Shown here: positions 46,850 to 57,719 of the stretch, piece after piece
Position numbering within the stretch: the stretch's first letter is position 1
How the letters are laid out: every line of letters starts with the position of its first letter
From: Aurelia coerulea
Lineage: Eukaryota > Cnidaria > Scyphozoa > Semaeostomeae > Ulmaridae
Assembly (NCBI GenBank): GCA_039566865.1
Contig: CM076951.1
Span: 20,097,484 to 20,161,483, forward strand
Direction of reading: 5' to 3'
Length of the DNA stretch: 64,000 nt
The notes under the pieces: model-generated
Database searches by the model: none
What the model was told of the DNA's origin: nothing
The model's input: only the letters and a program-made list of their open reading frames with translations
Translations under genes and position numbers: made by a program

Positions 46850-46964
46850 TAGCAGATTACAGTAATCCCTTTCTAAATACCAAGTCCCCACGATAAAACT
46901 TTCTTTTCATCGTGGACTGGCGAGAGTGCATAGTTTACTTTGGCATACCCGGTAGTTTTGAATA

Positions 46965-47535
46965 ATTGTTGAATAATAAAAATAAATAAATGGCAAACTG
47001 AAATTTCTAAATAGAAAACAAAACTCTCTTCGCAGATTGCTCTTAAATGCTCTTATTCAACCCCACTTTGATTACGCATGCACCTCATGGTTCCCGATGC
47101 TGAATAAGTGGCTGTCCAAGAAAATCCAATCAGCACAGAACAAATGCATTCGCTTCTACTTGAATTTAAAAAACACAGCACATGTTGGGCTACTGAATTC
47201 AAAGCTATAAATTGGCTCCCCACAAAGAACAGAGTTGATCAACATACATGTGTAAACATAATGAAATTTTTCAAAGGAACGGCTCCAGCTGGTGAAATAT
47301 TTCACCCAATCGACCAAAACCAAGTAACGAGAAAGTCTCAGTTTGAATTAAACCTCCCATTTCGCAAAAGTAACACTGGCAAAAATGCCTGTCCTACTTT
47401 AGGCCAAAAATATGGAATAGCCTTTCTTCTGATTTAAAAACTACAAACAATATAAATTCGTTCAAACACAAGATAAAGGAAAATGTTTTCCAAAAGTTAC
47501 AGAGAGAAGAAAACAACGTATATGTGTTCTATTGA
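46965..47535 (+). pseudogene. LINE reverse transcriptase C-terminal fragment
   Basis: On the plus strand 46995-47200 reads LLNALIQPHFDYAC, then KKIQSAQNKCIRFYLNL. After a frameshift near 47170 it reads INWLPTKNRVDQH, and near the end FKHKIKENVFQK. These are conserved stretches after the RT catalytic core of CR1/jockey-type LINEs. At least two frame changes show it is dead. Confidence 0.75.
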
Positions 47536-47851
47536 AACACGCCTCCTCTCTCATATATATGACTCAGCTCTATACTAAATTATCCTTCGTCCAAAATCAC
47601 TTTAACATCTGTTGTTTACTAATATTATTTTTCTTTTGCGACCACCTCTAAGGGGACCATTATGGAAATAAGGTCACTATGACCTTTTAATGCTATCCCT
47701 GCCACTAAGGAGTGTTTTAACGTATTTATTTAATGAGCATTGTCATCGTATCTTATCTATTCTTTAGCTTTTCTAAAGCTTACAGATTCTACTTATTTCT
47801 TTGCAAATTGTTTTATCTTACGTGACAAATCTAACATACATACATAATATA

Positions 47852-48432
47852 CAGGGTGTCCCAAAAAAATTGTGCCCCGTTTGTCAGAGGATTGCGACAA
47901 AACGGCAAAAGATTCTCGCCAAAATGTTGGATGATGGTGCTCTTCAGATGTTCAATTGAAGTTTGCAACCATCCCCGTAAAAATCCGTTGAAAAATGATG
48001 GAGCTATGACCTTCAGAAGACCAAATTTGCCTGACGACTCCCAGCAGTCGGCCATTTTGCCTTACTATTTTGCAGTGATCGTATCTTCATGTGAGGTAAG
48101 AAATAATTTCTGTGAGGTCAGAAATACTGGAACTCTCCGAGGATTATCGGAATTTTCACGAGAGCTATGACATTGGAGGCTGCTGTTTCATTTTCATTCC
48201 ATAAAGCTATTTATCGCTGCAAAATAGTAACACAAAATGGCCGACCGTTGGTTTCAGTGATCGGGCAAATTTGGTCTCCTGAAGGTCATTTTTCAACGGA
48301 TTTTCATGGGGATGGTAGCAAGCTTTAATTGAACATCTGAAGAGCACCATCATGCAAAAGTTTGGCGAGAATCTTTTGCCATTTTGTCACAATCTTCAGA
48401 CAAACGGGGCACAATTTTTTTGGGACACCCTG
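47852..48432. mobile_element. Mariner-like palindromic element (TGTGCCCCGTTTGTC)
   Basis: CAGGGTGTCCCAAAAAAATT pairs with AATTTTTTTGGGACACCCTG with TA on both sides. Arms pair through GATTCTCGCCAAA and GGTGCTCTTCAGATG and their complements, ending at a short centre near 48120-48160. Length is 581 bp with no transposase. Frames on both strands are arms. Confidence 0.85.
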
Positions 48433-48593
48433 TAGTTGAAATTCAACCAGCATTTACTCATTGTAAGTAGGTTGGACTCACAATATGGTACAGGCTCTGA
48501 AAGGTCGAATACTTCCAAAATCAAAACTTGAATTATCAATATTGACAGAATATATAAAAAGGAATATTCTGGAAGTAAATAACTTCTTCTTAC

Positions 48594-48656
48594 CTGCGGA
48601 TTTTTGCTCAATCTCTGAGAATTTTTCTTCCATGTCATCCTGTCTCTTACCGATCA
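48594..48656 (-). CDS. 63-nt coiled-coil exon, second of a duplicated pair
   Basis: Acceptor TTTGTTACTCCTTTGATAG, donor GCAG/GTAAGAA. In phase 1 it encodes IGKRQDDMEEKFSEIEQKSA. It is 85-90% alike to the exon at 49430-49492 and their flanking introns also match, so the pair arose by segmental duplication. Phase 1 at both ends and a length of 21 codons mean that gain or loss of the exon keeps the frame. Confidence 0.75.
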
Positions 48657-48737
48657 CTATCAAAGGAGTAACAAAAAATAATGAGAATATGTACAGTGCA
48701 TTCCACTGATTCCCTGACTTAGGGTTGTGATGTGTGC

Positions 48738-49261
48738 AGCATAGGTTCCAAATCTTTAAAAAGGTCGGTCTAAAATTGAGTGACGTATTTCTTTGAACTG
48801 AATGACTTTAAAGAAACTTTAGCTATTTCTCTATAATTCTTCCGTTGCACTTTTTTGAAATCTTTAATATTTTCAGAGTTAGAATGTTTTTCTTCTTTTT
48901 CAAGAATTCAACAAAAATTTTCAAAAAAATTTAAACCATCGTAATTTCTAAACCGTTTTACGCAACGTGAAGTAGTCTCGAAGAAAACCATAGTTTATGA
49001 ATGCCTACAATATGGTATCAAGCAAAAGTCTGTCACTCATCTGGTTTATGATATAGAAATTTGATGACGTCACATCCTCCAATGAGCTGAAATTTAAAAT
49101 ACGCTGTAATTTTGAAAGATATTCAAAATTTCTGGAAATTCCAACGGTAGAATTATAGATAAGTATCTAACGTTTCTTTCAAGCCATTCAATCAGAAGAA
49201 ATAGGTCATTGAATTTTACACCCAACTTTCTACGCCGAGTTAAAGATTTGGAACCTATGCT
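48738..49261. mobile_element. Mutator-like palindromic MITE (AGCATAGGTTCC), copy 3, intronic
   Basis: GATGTGTGC (48729-48737) and GATGTGCGC (49262-49270) flank the element. The homologous duplicated segment near 50092 has the empty site (GATGTGAGC once), confirming the 9-bp duplication. Confidence 0.9.
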
Positions 49262-49429
49262 GATGTGCGCAGTCTTATACAAATATTGAAGATGAATTTC
49301 CAAGGAAATATCTTCTGTCCACAAAGAATAAAGGATGGGCAAACACTTGCAAAATTCAAGACTTTAATTATCAATATCAACATACTTTTGAAGAAAGGAA
49401 AATTCTGCTAGGAAATATCTTGTTCTTAC

Positions 49430-49492
49430 CTGCAAATCTCTGCTCACTCTCTGTGAATTTTTCTTCCATGTCATCCTGCCTCTTACAGATCA
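49430..49492 (-). CDS. 63-nt coiled-coil exon, first of a duplicated pair
   Basis: Acceptor CTTCTTTGATAG, donor TTTGCAG/GTAAGA. In phase 1 it encodes ICKRQDDMEEKFTESEQRFA. The preceding 37-nt exon leaves one base (G), which with TG here forms a Val codon, and the same join repeats into the next 63-nt exon. Confidence 0.75.
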
Positions 49493-49541
49493 CTATCAAA
49501 GAAGTAACAGAAGATAATAAAGAATGGACAGTGTACTCCAC

Positions 49542-50049
49542 AGCATAGGGCTCAAATCTATTAAATCTTTAAAAAGGTCGGTGTAAAATTCTATTATATC
49601 TTTCTTGAATTGGATTGCTTGAAAGGAACTTATGGTACTTTTCTTTAAATCTGCCGTGGAAATTCTATATCTTTATTTTTCCCAAAATGGCGGCAATTTG
49701 ATAATTCTTGAAAAAATTCATGGAAAATTTGGAAAAAATTTAAATCATCGTAAATCCTAAACTAATAGAGGAAACATTACATAACCTTCAAGAAAACCAT
49801 ATTTTATGGAGGTCTACAATATGGTGGCAAGCAGAAATCTGTAGCTTTTGTAGTTTAGGATTTAGAAATTTGACGACGTCATTGCCTCAAATTTAATAAA
49901 TGCCGCCATATTGAAACTAATCAGGATATCAATAAATTGCCATGGCAGCTGTACAGCAAAAAACCCTAAGTTCCTTCCAAGCCATTCATTTCAAAGAAAA
50001 CGGCAATAGAATTTTACACCGACCTTTTCAAAGATTTGAGCCCTATGTT
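49542..50049. mobile_element. Mutator-like palindromic MITE (AGCATAGGGCTC), copy 1, intronic
   Basis: GTACTCCAC (49533-49541) and GCACTCCAC (50050-50058) are the 9-bp flanks. The ends AGCATAGGGCTC and GAGCCCTATGTT differ from the AGCATAGGTTCC subfamily, and the inner arms contain ATGGCGGCA and its complement. The paired duplicated segment near 48700 has an empty site (GCATTCCACTG). Confidence 0.85.
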
Positions 50050-50125
50050 GCACTCCACCGATTCCCTGACTTTGGGTTATGATGTGAGCAGTCTTATATA
50101 AATATTCAAGTTGAATTTGAAAGTA

Positions 50126-51125
50126 CCTTTTAAATGAAATGCCATAATGCTTTGTATCAAATTTCCCACCTTTTCTTAACTCTTTAGTGGTTGGGCTATC
50201 TGACACGTCCTATATTGGTTAGGGGAGTGGGGCAAAAAAGTCCCCCCTACCTAACTCTTGATTGGAAATAGATAGAGCAACCAAATTTGGTGTACTAATA
50301 GCCCCAGGCATGCATTTTATGAAAATATAAAAATTAACCTAAAATTAGCCACCATTATTGCTTGCGTCAGCATTTTTCTTTATGTGGTCAAGAAAAGTGG
50401 CAAAATCGCTCAAAATCAGGAAAAATGCGATAAAATCTAATTTGGAGCATTATTTCCATCCAAACATGAGAATTATGAAAGATTACATCAAATAACGCTA
50501 CCCTGCAAAATGTATTTGCAAAATGTATTTGCAAAATGCTGCAATTTCGTTACTTTTTTCGTGAAATTAATATTTGAGAATTGGCGATTTTGACAGAGTC
50601 AGGTCCGGAAAATTGTCTCCCTCCCCCTCATTTGTCAAAATATTTTTATAAAACTTCTTGAGTCGCTGCATAATAAGTAGCAGGAAAAAGTCAGAAAGTT
50701 GCAGGGCTATAATTGTTCTCCTGGCAGAATTATAAAGAAAAGGCAACAAGGGGGCAAATTTGCCCTCCCCCCCAACCAAAATAGGGTTAAAAGCATTGCA
50801 ACATGGCTGACAACTCGTTGATTGCCTCTTGTCTGCAGGAATTAAAATGAGAGTCCTTAGGTCCTTCCAATACTGAGGAATTGCTTGCCTGCATGAAAGA
50901 AACTGTACCACTTGTGTGTATGCTCAATTTGAAGTTATCTCCATAACAGTGACTGGTTAGCAGTACAAAATAACAATGAAATGTTGTTAAGTCGTACATG
51001 GAAAGAAGAGAACGAGCTGAGAAGACATTACGGAAACTGTCATCAAGTCACCCAAGTCAAAAGAATGTGTTTGTATCCTTATTGTATTTTCGCTGTCATC
51101 ATAAGACAAGGTACCACCCAACGCC
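50126..51125. other. Intronic sequence, no exon recognised
   Basis: Possible worn element ends occur at about 50212 (ATTGGTTAGGGGAGTGGGG) and 50770 (CCCCCCCAACCAAAATAGG), then GGTTAA. They may bound another TTAA-type element of about 575 bp but are too degraded to call. Confidence 0.35.
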
Positions 51126-51466
51126 TGGGGGGGGGTACTTCATTGTTAAGTTGTACTGGACGTGCCGCTCATATGGATTGGTTTTTTCATCCGAAATTCT
51201 CTACATATAGGTCTGTTTCTAACCACAATTCTGGTAAATGGGTAGTTCTTTGAGAATTTCCCTATCAATGGGCCCCATAATGATAATCCACACCAAAAAA
51301 CTGAAATTTTCTTTTGTTTCAAATCGACAAATTCATGCACATGGGTCAAAAATTTCCTGATACTCATGCAAATGGGCTCGAAATTTTTGAATATTCCGTC
51401 ATACGAATTGGTCCTTTTCTCAATGTTGACAACGAAGTACCCCCCCCCCCCCCGGGCAGCCAACCA
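51126..51466. mobile_element. G/C-run-ended palindromic element, relative of the one in the SINE
   Basis: CTGGGGGGGGGTACTTC at the left and GAAGTACCCCCCCC at the right, with GGACGTGCCGCTCATATGG inside. Ends match those of 25605-26023. No clear duplication was found, so the edges are approximate. Confidence 0.55.
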
Positions 51467-51546
51467 TGAAATCGACAAGTTTCCTTGTGTGATTGTGCTA
51501 GAATGGAACCACAATCAACCTGTCCAAGCCTTCTAGGCACTTAGTT

Positions 51547-51699
51547 TTAAAGGGTCTGTCTCATCCAGCATTCCTTGCACGTGCTATCTCTTGGTTGTCC
51601 TTTGTTGTCGCCATTTTCATGGCCCATGAAAATGGCGACAATAAAGGCCAACAAAGGGATGGCACGTGCAAGGCATGCTGGATGAAACAGACCCTTTAA
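51547..51699. mobile_element. Short TTAA-flanked perfect hairpin element
   Basis: AGGGTCTGTCTCATCCAGCA pairs with TGCTGGATGAAACAGACCCT. The arms run through GCACGTGC and TTGTTG to a centre at CATGGCCCATG. Nearly all of the 153 bp is paired, with TTAA at both edges. Confidence 0.75.
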
Positions 51700-51941
51700 G
51701 GCATTCCTGCACATGTTACTGAGAGAGTTAAGATAGAGTGCCATTAGAGGGAAGGGGTGTTGTAAGAAATTTCATCAAAAACATTGTCTTGCATCACTGC
51801 CTTCACGCCCTGTACTTTCGAGATTTTTTATGCTGGGGGGAAAATACAAATATATTATACCTATATAATATAATAATTGATTTTGAGAATTGATGACGCT
51901 AAAAAATGTATATATTTCAATATATAAGTATAATGTTTATA

Positions 51942-52532
51942 CTGGGCGGGTGTCCCAAAAACAAGTATACCGATTTGGTTGACTGCAGCGATGTGAATTT
52001 AGCTTTAATCAGTGGCTAATAGCTCTCAAAATGTTCCTTGATCGTTAACTTGAACATAGATACCTCGTTTGTAGGTATTGGCGCTTTGAGAGCAGAAATA
52101 TAAATCGTGAAAGTTTAAAGTTGTATCAACCTGCAAACCAGCGCTTCTGACACACATCAAAATTAAAAACTGAAATTAATGAAAGGATAAAGAAACTGCC
52201 CAATGGATGACTGGGGGTGACTTCTGGAAAACAGAATAACACCATATCTAATATTGTTCAAATGTTATAAAGGCTATGGTTGATTTATACGCTGTGTCTT
52301 AAGAATTTGTTTAAGCCAGAATGCAAAAGCTCTGGTTTGCAGAAAGAGGCAAATTTGAGCTTTCAGGATTGACAAGTCTGCTCTCAAAGCACCAATACCA
52401 CCGACAAACGAGATATTTATGTTCAAGTTAACTAACGAGGAACATTTTTAGAGTGACTAAAGCTAAATTAGACATTGCTTGAAGCTACATTCACATCGCT
52501 GGAGTCAACCAGCATTTTTGGGACACCCGGTG
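51942..52532. mobile_element. Palindromic TA element (TTGGTTGACTGCAGCGATG)
   Basis: CTGGGCGGGTGTCCCAAAAA at the left and TTTTTGGGACACCCGG at the right. Arms pair through GCGATGTGAATTTAGCTTTA and complement. TA is on the left side; on the right it reads TGTATA. A half copy lies at 54729-55009. Confidence 0.75.
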
Positions 52533-53022
52533 TATATAAATAATTACACATATTCTATATCTACATTTGGTGGGATTTCATTTAAATGATACTTCCAACC
52601 ATAAACGATACTGCCAACCATCAAAAGTTGATACTTCCAACCATGTAGGGAAAAAAATTTGCGTCACCGCCGTATGTCCATAATTTCTTTCAAAACCAAA
52701 AACCGGAAATTAACGTTTTCATGTGTTTTCGAAAATGCCTATGATATCAAATCATGGCTAGGCCCTTTTTTGAAACCTCTGGCTTCAGGTGTACTCTAAA
52801 TGCTGACTTCGCGAACTCGAAAATTAATAAATTTAGTGGAAGACTCGGGAAGTCCCGATATCAAATCACTTTTTTCCTTTCTCCGTTCAAAAGGGGGTAA
52901 CTGAAATGTCATCCCTGTAGGTCATAAAAAGCTGTTTTGGTATCTTTTATAGAAATGGAAAATAGATCTTCCTGTTTGTTTCAATCATTCTTTTCATTGA
53001 TTCACTGATTTATGTATATTAC

Positions 53023-53059
53023 CTTTGACTGAATTGTCCTCTTTGTCTCTGCGGAATTT
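53023..53059 (-). CDS. 37-nt exon of the HEPN-NACHT gene
   Basis: Acceptor TTTTTTTCTCTTTAG ends at 53060, donor AAAG/GTAATA. It starts in phase 0 and leaves one base, encoding KFRRDKEDNSVK. This is the exon that changes the phase from 0 (two upstream exons) to 1 (all downstream exons), so it is needed for the frame. A TTAA-flanked MITE begins only 21 bp upstream of the acceptor. Confidence 0.6.
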
Positions 53060-53080
53060 CTAAAGAGAAAAAAATGTTCA

Positions 53081-53403
53081 TTAAAGGGGCTCCGTCGTCA
53101 AACAGTAAACAAATCCGTAAACTCACACGTGTCGGGGATTATCCATTGTTCATCCATTGTTCTCTGCAGTTTGTTTGGTGGCTTCACCCAAGCCACCAAA
53201 AAGTGACCGTTAAAAATCCACTTATATCCGAGCAATCGTAGAAGATATGAATGTTTGGTTTGTTCCTTAGTGAAGTACAAGGATTAATGCCCAAACAGCA
53301 ACTTTCATTTTGAAAAAAATACGAAAATCCTGTGTGATATCACCTTTCAAAAAACTGCAAAAATCATCGTTTTGTTTACATTTTGACGACGGAGCCCCTT
53401 TAA
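53081..53403. mobile_element. TTAA-flanked MITE (AGGGGCTCCGTCGTCAAA), copy 2, intronic
   Basis: TTAAAGGGGCTCCGTCGTC and GACGACGGAGCCCCTTTAA with TTAA at both edges. It is the reverse complement of copy 1 at 38903-39223 over about 320 bp. Confidence 0.8.
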
Positions 53404-54728
53404 ATACACTTGACATCTGTAGGGGAAATCTCGAAAATCTACAGTAAAACTATGTATTAGCCAGAAAAGAAATGCAGTGTTCCCAAATTGTGACAAAAAA
53501 TGATTCTGCTAAAGATGGGGCAGAAGAACTTTACCAGGAAGAGATATATATTCTGGTTACAATATTTCGAAATTCTCCATGAATTAAAGAGAATCAGCGG
53601 AGATAAAAGCCCCGCGCGGAAGGAGTCTGGGTATTCTATTATTAGCCTATTGTATTTGATAATTTCGAGACGTTCGTGGATATTGTTTGGCCAGAGGAAC
53701 AATAACGTGCGTAGGAGCTTTCTTTGTCCTATTTATAGATTGCCTCTACTTAGCTCCGTTGATTCACTTTAAATCATAGAACTTCATTCATGATAAACTT
53801 TCTTTAGATGTTGCAGTTTAGACTGATTATATGTTCGTAGGTTATCGCTATTGATAGACTGATGGACGCTATACATACGCTTCCAGAAACGGACATGGCC
53901 TAAATCACCTACTATTTTTTCTCAAAACCACCGACCCTAAATCGCCGCAAAAAGTGGTTTTCCTGAAGTGCTACACTGCAAAACAAGCTATCAGTACTTA
54001 GATGAATGTTTCTTCGAGCTAATAAAGCAAAAAACTCCTACATATAGGTGATATTTTGGTTGTTTGGGGACGCAAAAGATCTCGTAAATTCGCTCGTTAC
54101 TTTGAGATTTTGATCGTTGCAGCAGTTCAGTCGAACGCGTTGTTCGAACGCTTTTGTTTGCCTTTGGCGGGAAGTTTGAATTGAAGAAGAATCAGCCAAT
54201 CCCATCAAGTTATTTCAAGTCTTGCATCCTGATTGGCGGGATTTCTTTTGCCGTTTTGAGAAGAGTTTGTCCATAAGGCCCTCAACTGGAGCGACAACAA
54301 CAACATTAATTCACTTCAATTAGATGAGCGTAAGTTGAGGGTCCTTGTGTAATGAGGCTAGTTGCAGTGCCTTGAGGAATAATCAGTTGATGACAAGTGG
54401 TTCAGAAATGGCCTAAATCGATCAACACCCACCAACCAAATTGCGTAAAGTCTTGAAAAAGCAACAGGGCAGTTACTTTTATCAATGAAAATGTTTCAAT
54501 GGAATCATAAAGTATCAAGGTCTTCGCATTGAGAACAAAATCGCTCACGTCACTCAAGCACGGAGTGACCCTTGGTGCAAACAAATCATAAATAATCCAT
54601 GTCCTTTTCCAGGGCTTTTAGTTAAGTCGTTGTCTTTTTGCTTAAGTTCTTCGAAATGCTATCCACGATTCTCTATTCTCTGATTCAAGATAAAGACTGT
54701 TTCAAGAAATCACGGACAGTATACCTAG
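53404..54728. other. Intronic sequence, no exon recognised
   Basis: No repeat family or domain was recognised. A small inverted pair (CCCTCAACTGGAG near 54280 and AGTTGAGGGTCC near 54333) is present. Confidence 0.4.
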
Positions 54729-55009
54729 GCTATGGCTATGGTTGATTTATACGCTGTGTCTTAAGAATTTGCTTAAGCCAGAATGCAAAAGCTCTGGTTT
54801 GCAGAAAGAGGCAAATTTGAGCTTTCAGGATTGACATATCTGCTCTCAAAGCACCAATACCACCAACAAACGAGATATTTATGTTCAAGTTAACTAACGA
54901 GGAACATTTTTAGAATGACTAAAGCTAAATTAGACATTGCTTGAAGCTACATTCACATCTCTGGAGTCAACCAAATCCGTGCCGTATGCATTTTTGGGAC
55001 ACTTTTTAT
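54729..55009. mobile_element. Half copy of the 51942 palindromic element
   Basis: GCTATGGTTGATTTATACGC through ATTCACATCTCTGGAGTC to TTTTTGGGACACTTTTTA matches 52269-52530. The left arm is absent. Confidence 0.7.
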
Positions 55010-55238
55010 CATAATCATTATAATTATAATTTTTTTTCATATCTAACCGCTGTTGTATTCAAGTAATTTTTATTGCATTTAAACACGTTATATTCTAATC
55101 GTATGGTACTTGTAGTTAATGTTTTAGATTGCTGTTGCTAGGTTTTGCTATTATTGTAAGCGCCCTAGACTCGATAAGCTATGCTTCTCTAGGGCGTATG
55201 AAAACGTTGGTAGTTAGTTTTAACATCAATTTCCTTTT

Positions 55239-55549
55239 CCTGTACAAAAATACAAGGCTAAACTTGGCCTTGTACAAGCCAAGTTTTAGCCTTGTAGAGG
55301 GGATTATGACCTTGTTATGACCTTGTACTAACCCTGGAAGAAAATTACAAGGCTATCAGTAAGATTCCAAGCTGCAACCAGTCTAACACTAGGTTTCCAC
55401 AAGGCTTCTACAAGGCTAATTAACATTTTTCGAGCCATTTACAAGGTTACAGCAAGGCTATTCCAGGCTGTAACAAGGTTACAAGGCCATAACTACAAGG
55501 CTTGTACATGGCTATTACATGGCCTTGTATTTTCGTACAGGTTGTTTTC
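55239..55549. mobile_element. CAAGGC-rich palindromic element, copy 1
   Basis: CCTGTACAAAAATACAAGGC at the left and GCCTTGTATTTTCGTACAGG at the right. CAAGG or CCTTG occurs about twenty times in 310 bp, in both orientations. The inverted copy at 62225-62529 shares the order of all inner blocks. No coding capacity. Confidence 0.75.
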
Positions 55550-55806
55550 ATAAATCATTATCATCATACCTCATGAAGCATTATGCCAAAAACCAGGAGA
55601 AAATCAGCAAGTATGATTGACACCTTTAGGCAAAGACCCAGTCATCATTCTTCAAAATCAGGCCAATGTCTCATTAGTGTTGCCTGTCAAAGTATGAACT
55701 TTCTTCCTGTGTAATTGCCGCTACTCAGAGCTATATATTTGTCGATGGTAGCTCATTATGCTAGGTCATCCATTAATACAAAATGCTACAATAATTTTCA
55801 ATGTAA

Positions 55807-56194
55807 GGGACAGTGCAAAATTCATTATATTACATGGCCGGTGGAGATAAAAAATTCTTGCAAAAAAATCTGCTCACCCTGTATGAAATTATTGCAAAAA
55901 AAGCCAACTGTCCCGTCACCCTTTCCTTTAAAAAATGCATTTGCCCCGTATTCATGAGCAACAGATGTTGTATGGTACCACTGATGAATTAGCCAAAGAC
56001 CATAGCAAAATCAAGTCTTGCCTTTACGAGTCTTTTTCAACGAAAAAATCGACTTTGAAGATGATAAAAAGTTACTGCCCAGCTCTTATTTGCTTTGTAA
56101 AAAGTGTTGACCCAGTCTGTGCAAGCTAGAAAAATGTAGTTGCCCTGTTACGTTTTGCACCGGCCATGTTATAAGATAAACTTTGCACTGTCCC
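55807..56194. mobile_element. PIF/Harbinger-like MITE (TAA duplication), intronic
   Basis: GGGACAGTGCAAA at the left and TTTGCACTGTCCC at the right, TAA at 55804-55806 and 56195-56197. Inner arms pair through ACATGGCCGG and CCGGCCATG. It begins 25 bp inside the intron after the coiled-coil exon. Confidence 0.7.
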
Positions 56195-56221
56195 TAATGA
56201 AATAAGAAGAAAGCTACTAAC

Positions 56222-56497
56222 CACTTGCTGGCTGAGATCTGCTATGGCTTCAGAATGTTTTTTGCTCTCATCCTGCAACGTGGTAACAGAGTCGGTGTGT
56301 TCACTGCTCTTCACTTCCAAATCTGCCAAGTCTGTGTGAAGTTGCGACAAGACTATGGTATGTTCATCAATTGTTGCACCTTGTTCATTGGTCTTCATTT
56401 CCAAACCTGCACGAGCCGTGAAAAGTTGTGACAAGACTTCGGTATGTTGGCACATGGTTGCACCTTGTTCAATAGTTTTCACTTCAATATCTTCTAC
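56222..56497 (-). CDS. Coiled-coil repeat exon of the HEPN-NACHT gene
   Basis: Acceptor TTTTCGTTTCAG ends at 56498; the donor is GTTAGT after 56222 (or GTGGTT after 56225, also in phase). It has 92 codons, phase 0 at both ends. The protein is three 28-residue units starting IEVKTIEQGAT, LEMKTNEQGAT and LEVKSSEHTDS, each four heptads, so a continuous coiled coil is expected. It joins the HEPN exon directly in frame. Confidence 0.75.
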
Positions 56498-56501
56498 CTG
56501 A

Positions 56502-56882
56502 AACGAAAACAATGAAAACAATGAAAACAATGAAAACAATGAGAAAATGAAAACAATGAAAACAATGAGAAAATGAAAACAATGAAAACAATGAGAAAAT
56601 GAAAACAATGAAAACAATGAGAAAATGAAAACAATGAAAACAATTAGAAAATGAAAACAATGAAAACAATGAGAAAATGAAAACAATGAAAACAATGAGA
56701 AAATGAAAACAATGAGAAAATGAAAACAATGAAAACAATGAGAAAATGAAAACAATGAAAACAATGAGAAAATCAAAACAATGAAAACAATGAGAAAATC
56801 AAAACAATGAAAACAATGAAAACAATGAGAAATTGAAAACAATGAAAACAATGAGAAAATGAAAACAATGAAAACAATGAGA
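56502..56882. repeat. 26-bp minisatellite adjoining an exon acceptor
   Basis: The unit AGAAAATG then AAAACAATG twice is repeated about 14 times with single-base variants. On the transcript strand it is CATTGTTTTCATTGTTTTC, a pyrimidine-rich tract ending 4 bp before the AG of the coiled-coil exon. Minus-strand frames here (FSLFSFSHCFH) are artefacts fused to the exon frame. Confidence 0.9.
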
Positions 56883-56979
56883 GCTTCAAACTACTTTTCT
56901 AGCAGCAGTTAATGGATCACTTGAAGTCAGCAGCAAAGAATAACATATTTTGTGAGAAAAATGGCTTGCCTTGTAAACA

Positions 56980-57490
56980 AACATAGGGCTCAAATCTTTA
57001 AAAAGGTCGGTGTAAAATTCTATTGCAGTTTTCTTTGAAATAAATGGCTTGGAAGGAACTTAGGGTTTTTTGCTGTAAATCTGCCGTGGCAATTTATTGA
57101 TATCTTGATTAGTTTCAAGATGGCGGCATTTATTAAATTTGAGGCTATGACGTCATCAAATTTCTAAATCCTAAACTAGAAGAGCTACAGATTTCTGCTT
57201 ACCATCATATTGTAGATCTTCATAAACTATGGTTTCTTTGGAGGTTATATAATGTTTCCTCTATTAGTTTAAGATTTACGAGTGTTTAAATTTTTTCCAA
57301 ATTTTCCATGAATTTTTTCAAAAATAGTGAAATTGCCGCCATTTTGAAAAAGATTAAGATATCAAAAAATTTCCACGGCAGATTTACAGCAAAGTACCAT
57401 AACATTCTTTCAAGCAATCCAATTCAAAGAAAACTGCAAAGAATTTTACACCGACCTTTTTAAAGATTTGAAAGATTTGAGCCCTATGCT
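56980..57490. mobile_element. Mutator-like palindromic MITE (CATAGGGCTC), copy 2, intronic
   Basis: TTGTAAACA is perfectly duplicated at 56971-56979 and 57491-57499. The ends AACATAGGGCTC and GAGCCCTATGCT and the inner arms match 49542-50049. Confidence 0.85.
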
Positions 57491-57719
57491 TTGTAAACAA
57501 AAAGAATTAGTTTTTTATGTTACAAGGCAAGCCAAGACTTTTTCCTTGCTGTTTGCAAGTTAATTCTAAGGGGGAACCACATTTTTTCAATACTTTACTT
57601 AACATTTGAAACATATTCTAGCTTAATTATAAATAAATACAATCAGTTAATTGATATCAACTAACATAACAACGACAGCTAAATACTGTATATATACTAC
57701 ATCGCGTTTGTAAACTAAA

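Larger units (their letters stand above)
45290..46952. mobile_element. Palindromic TA element (copy 2 of the 22525 family) with two nested elements
   Basis: The left arm CATAAACTATGCAC and GACAGGCCACG (45290-45350) and the right arm GTGCATAGTTTACTTTGGC (about 46925-46946, then TACCCGGTA) match the element at 22525-23126. The right arm resumes at 46852 with GCAGATTACAGTAATC directly after the second nested element. TA flanks the outer ends. Confidence 0.7.

Noticed and set aside
56502..56851. FSLFSFSHCFH repeat protein fused to the coiled-coil exon
   Set aside because: This is the 26-bp intronic minisatellite read through in frame; the acceptor TTTCAG at 56498 marks the true exon start.
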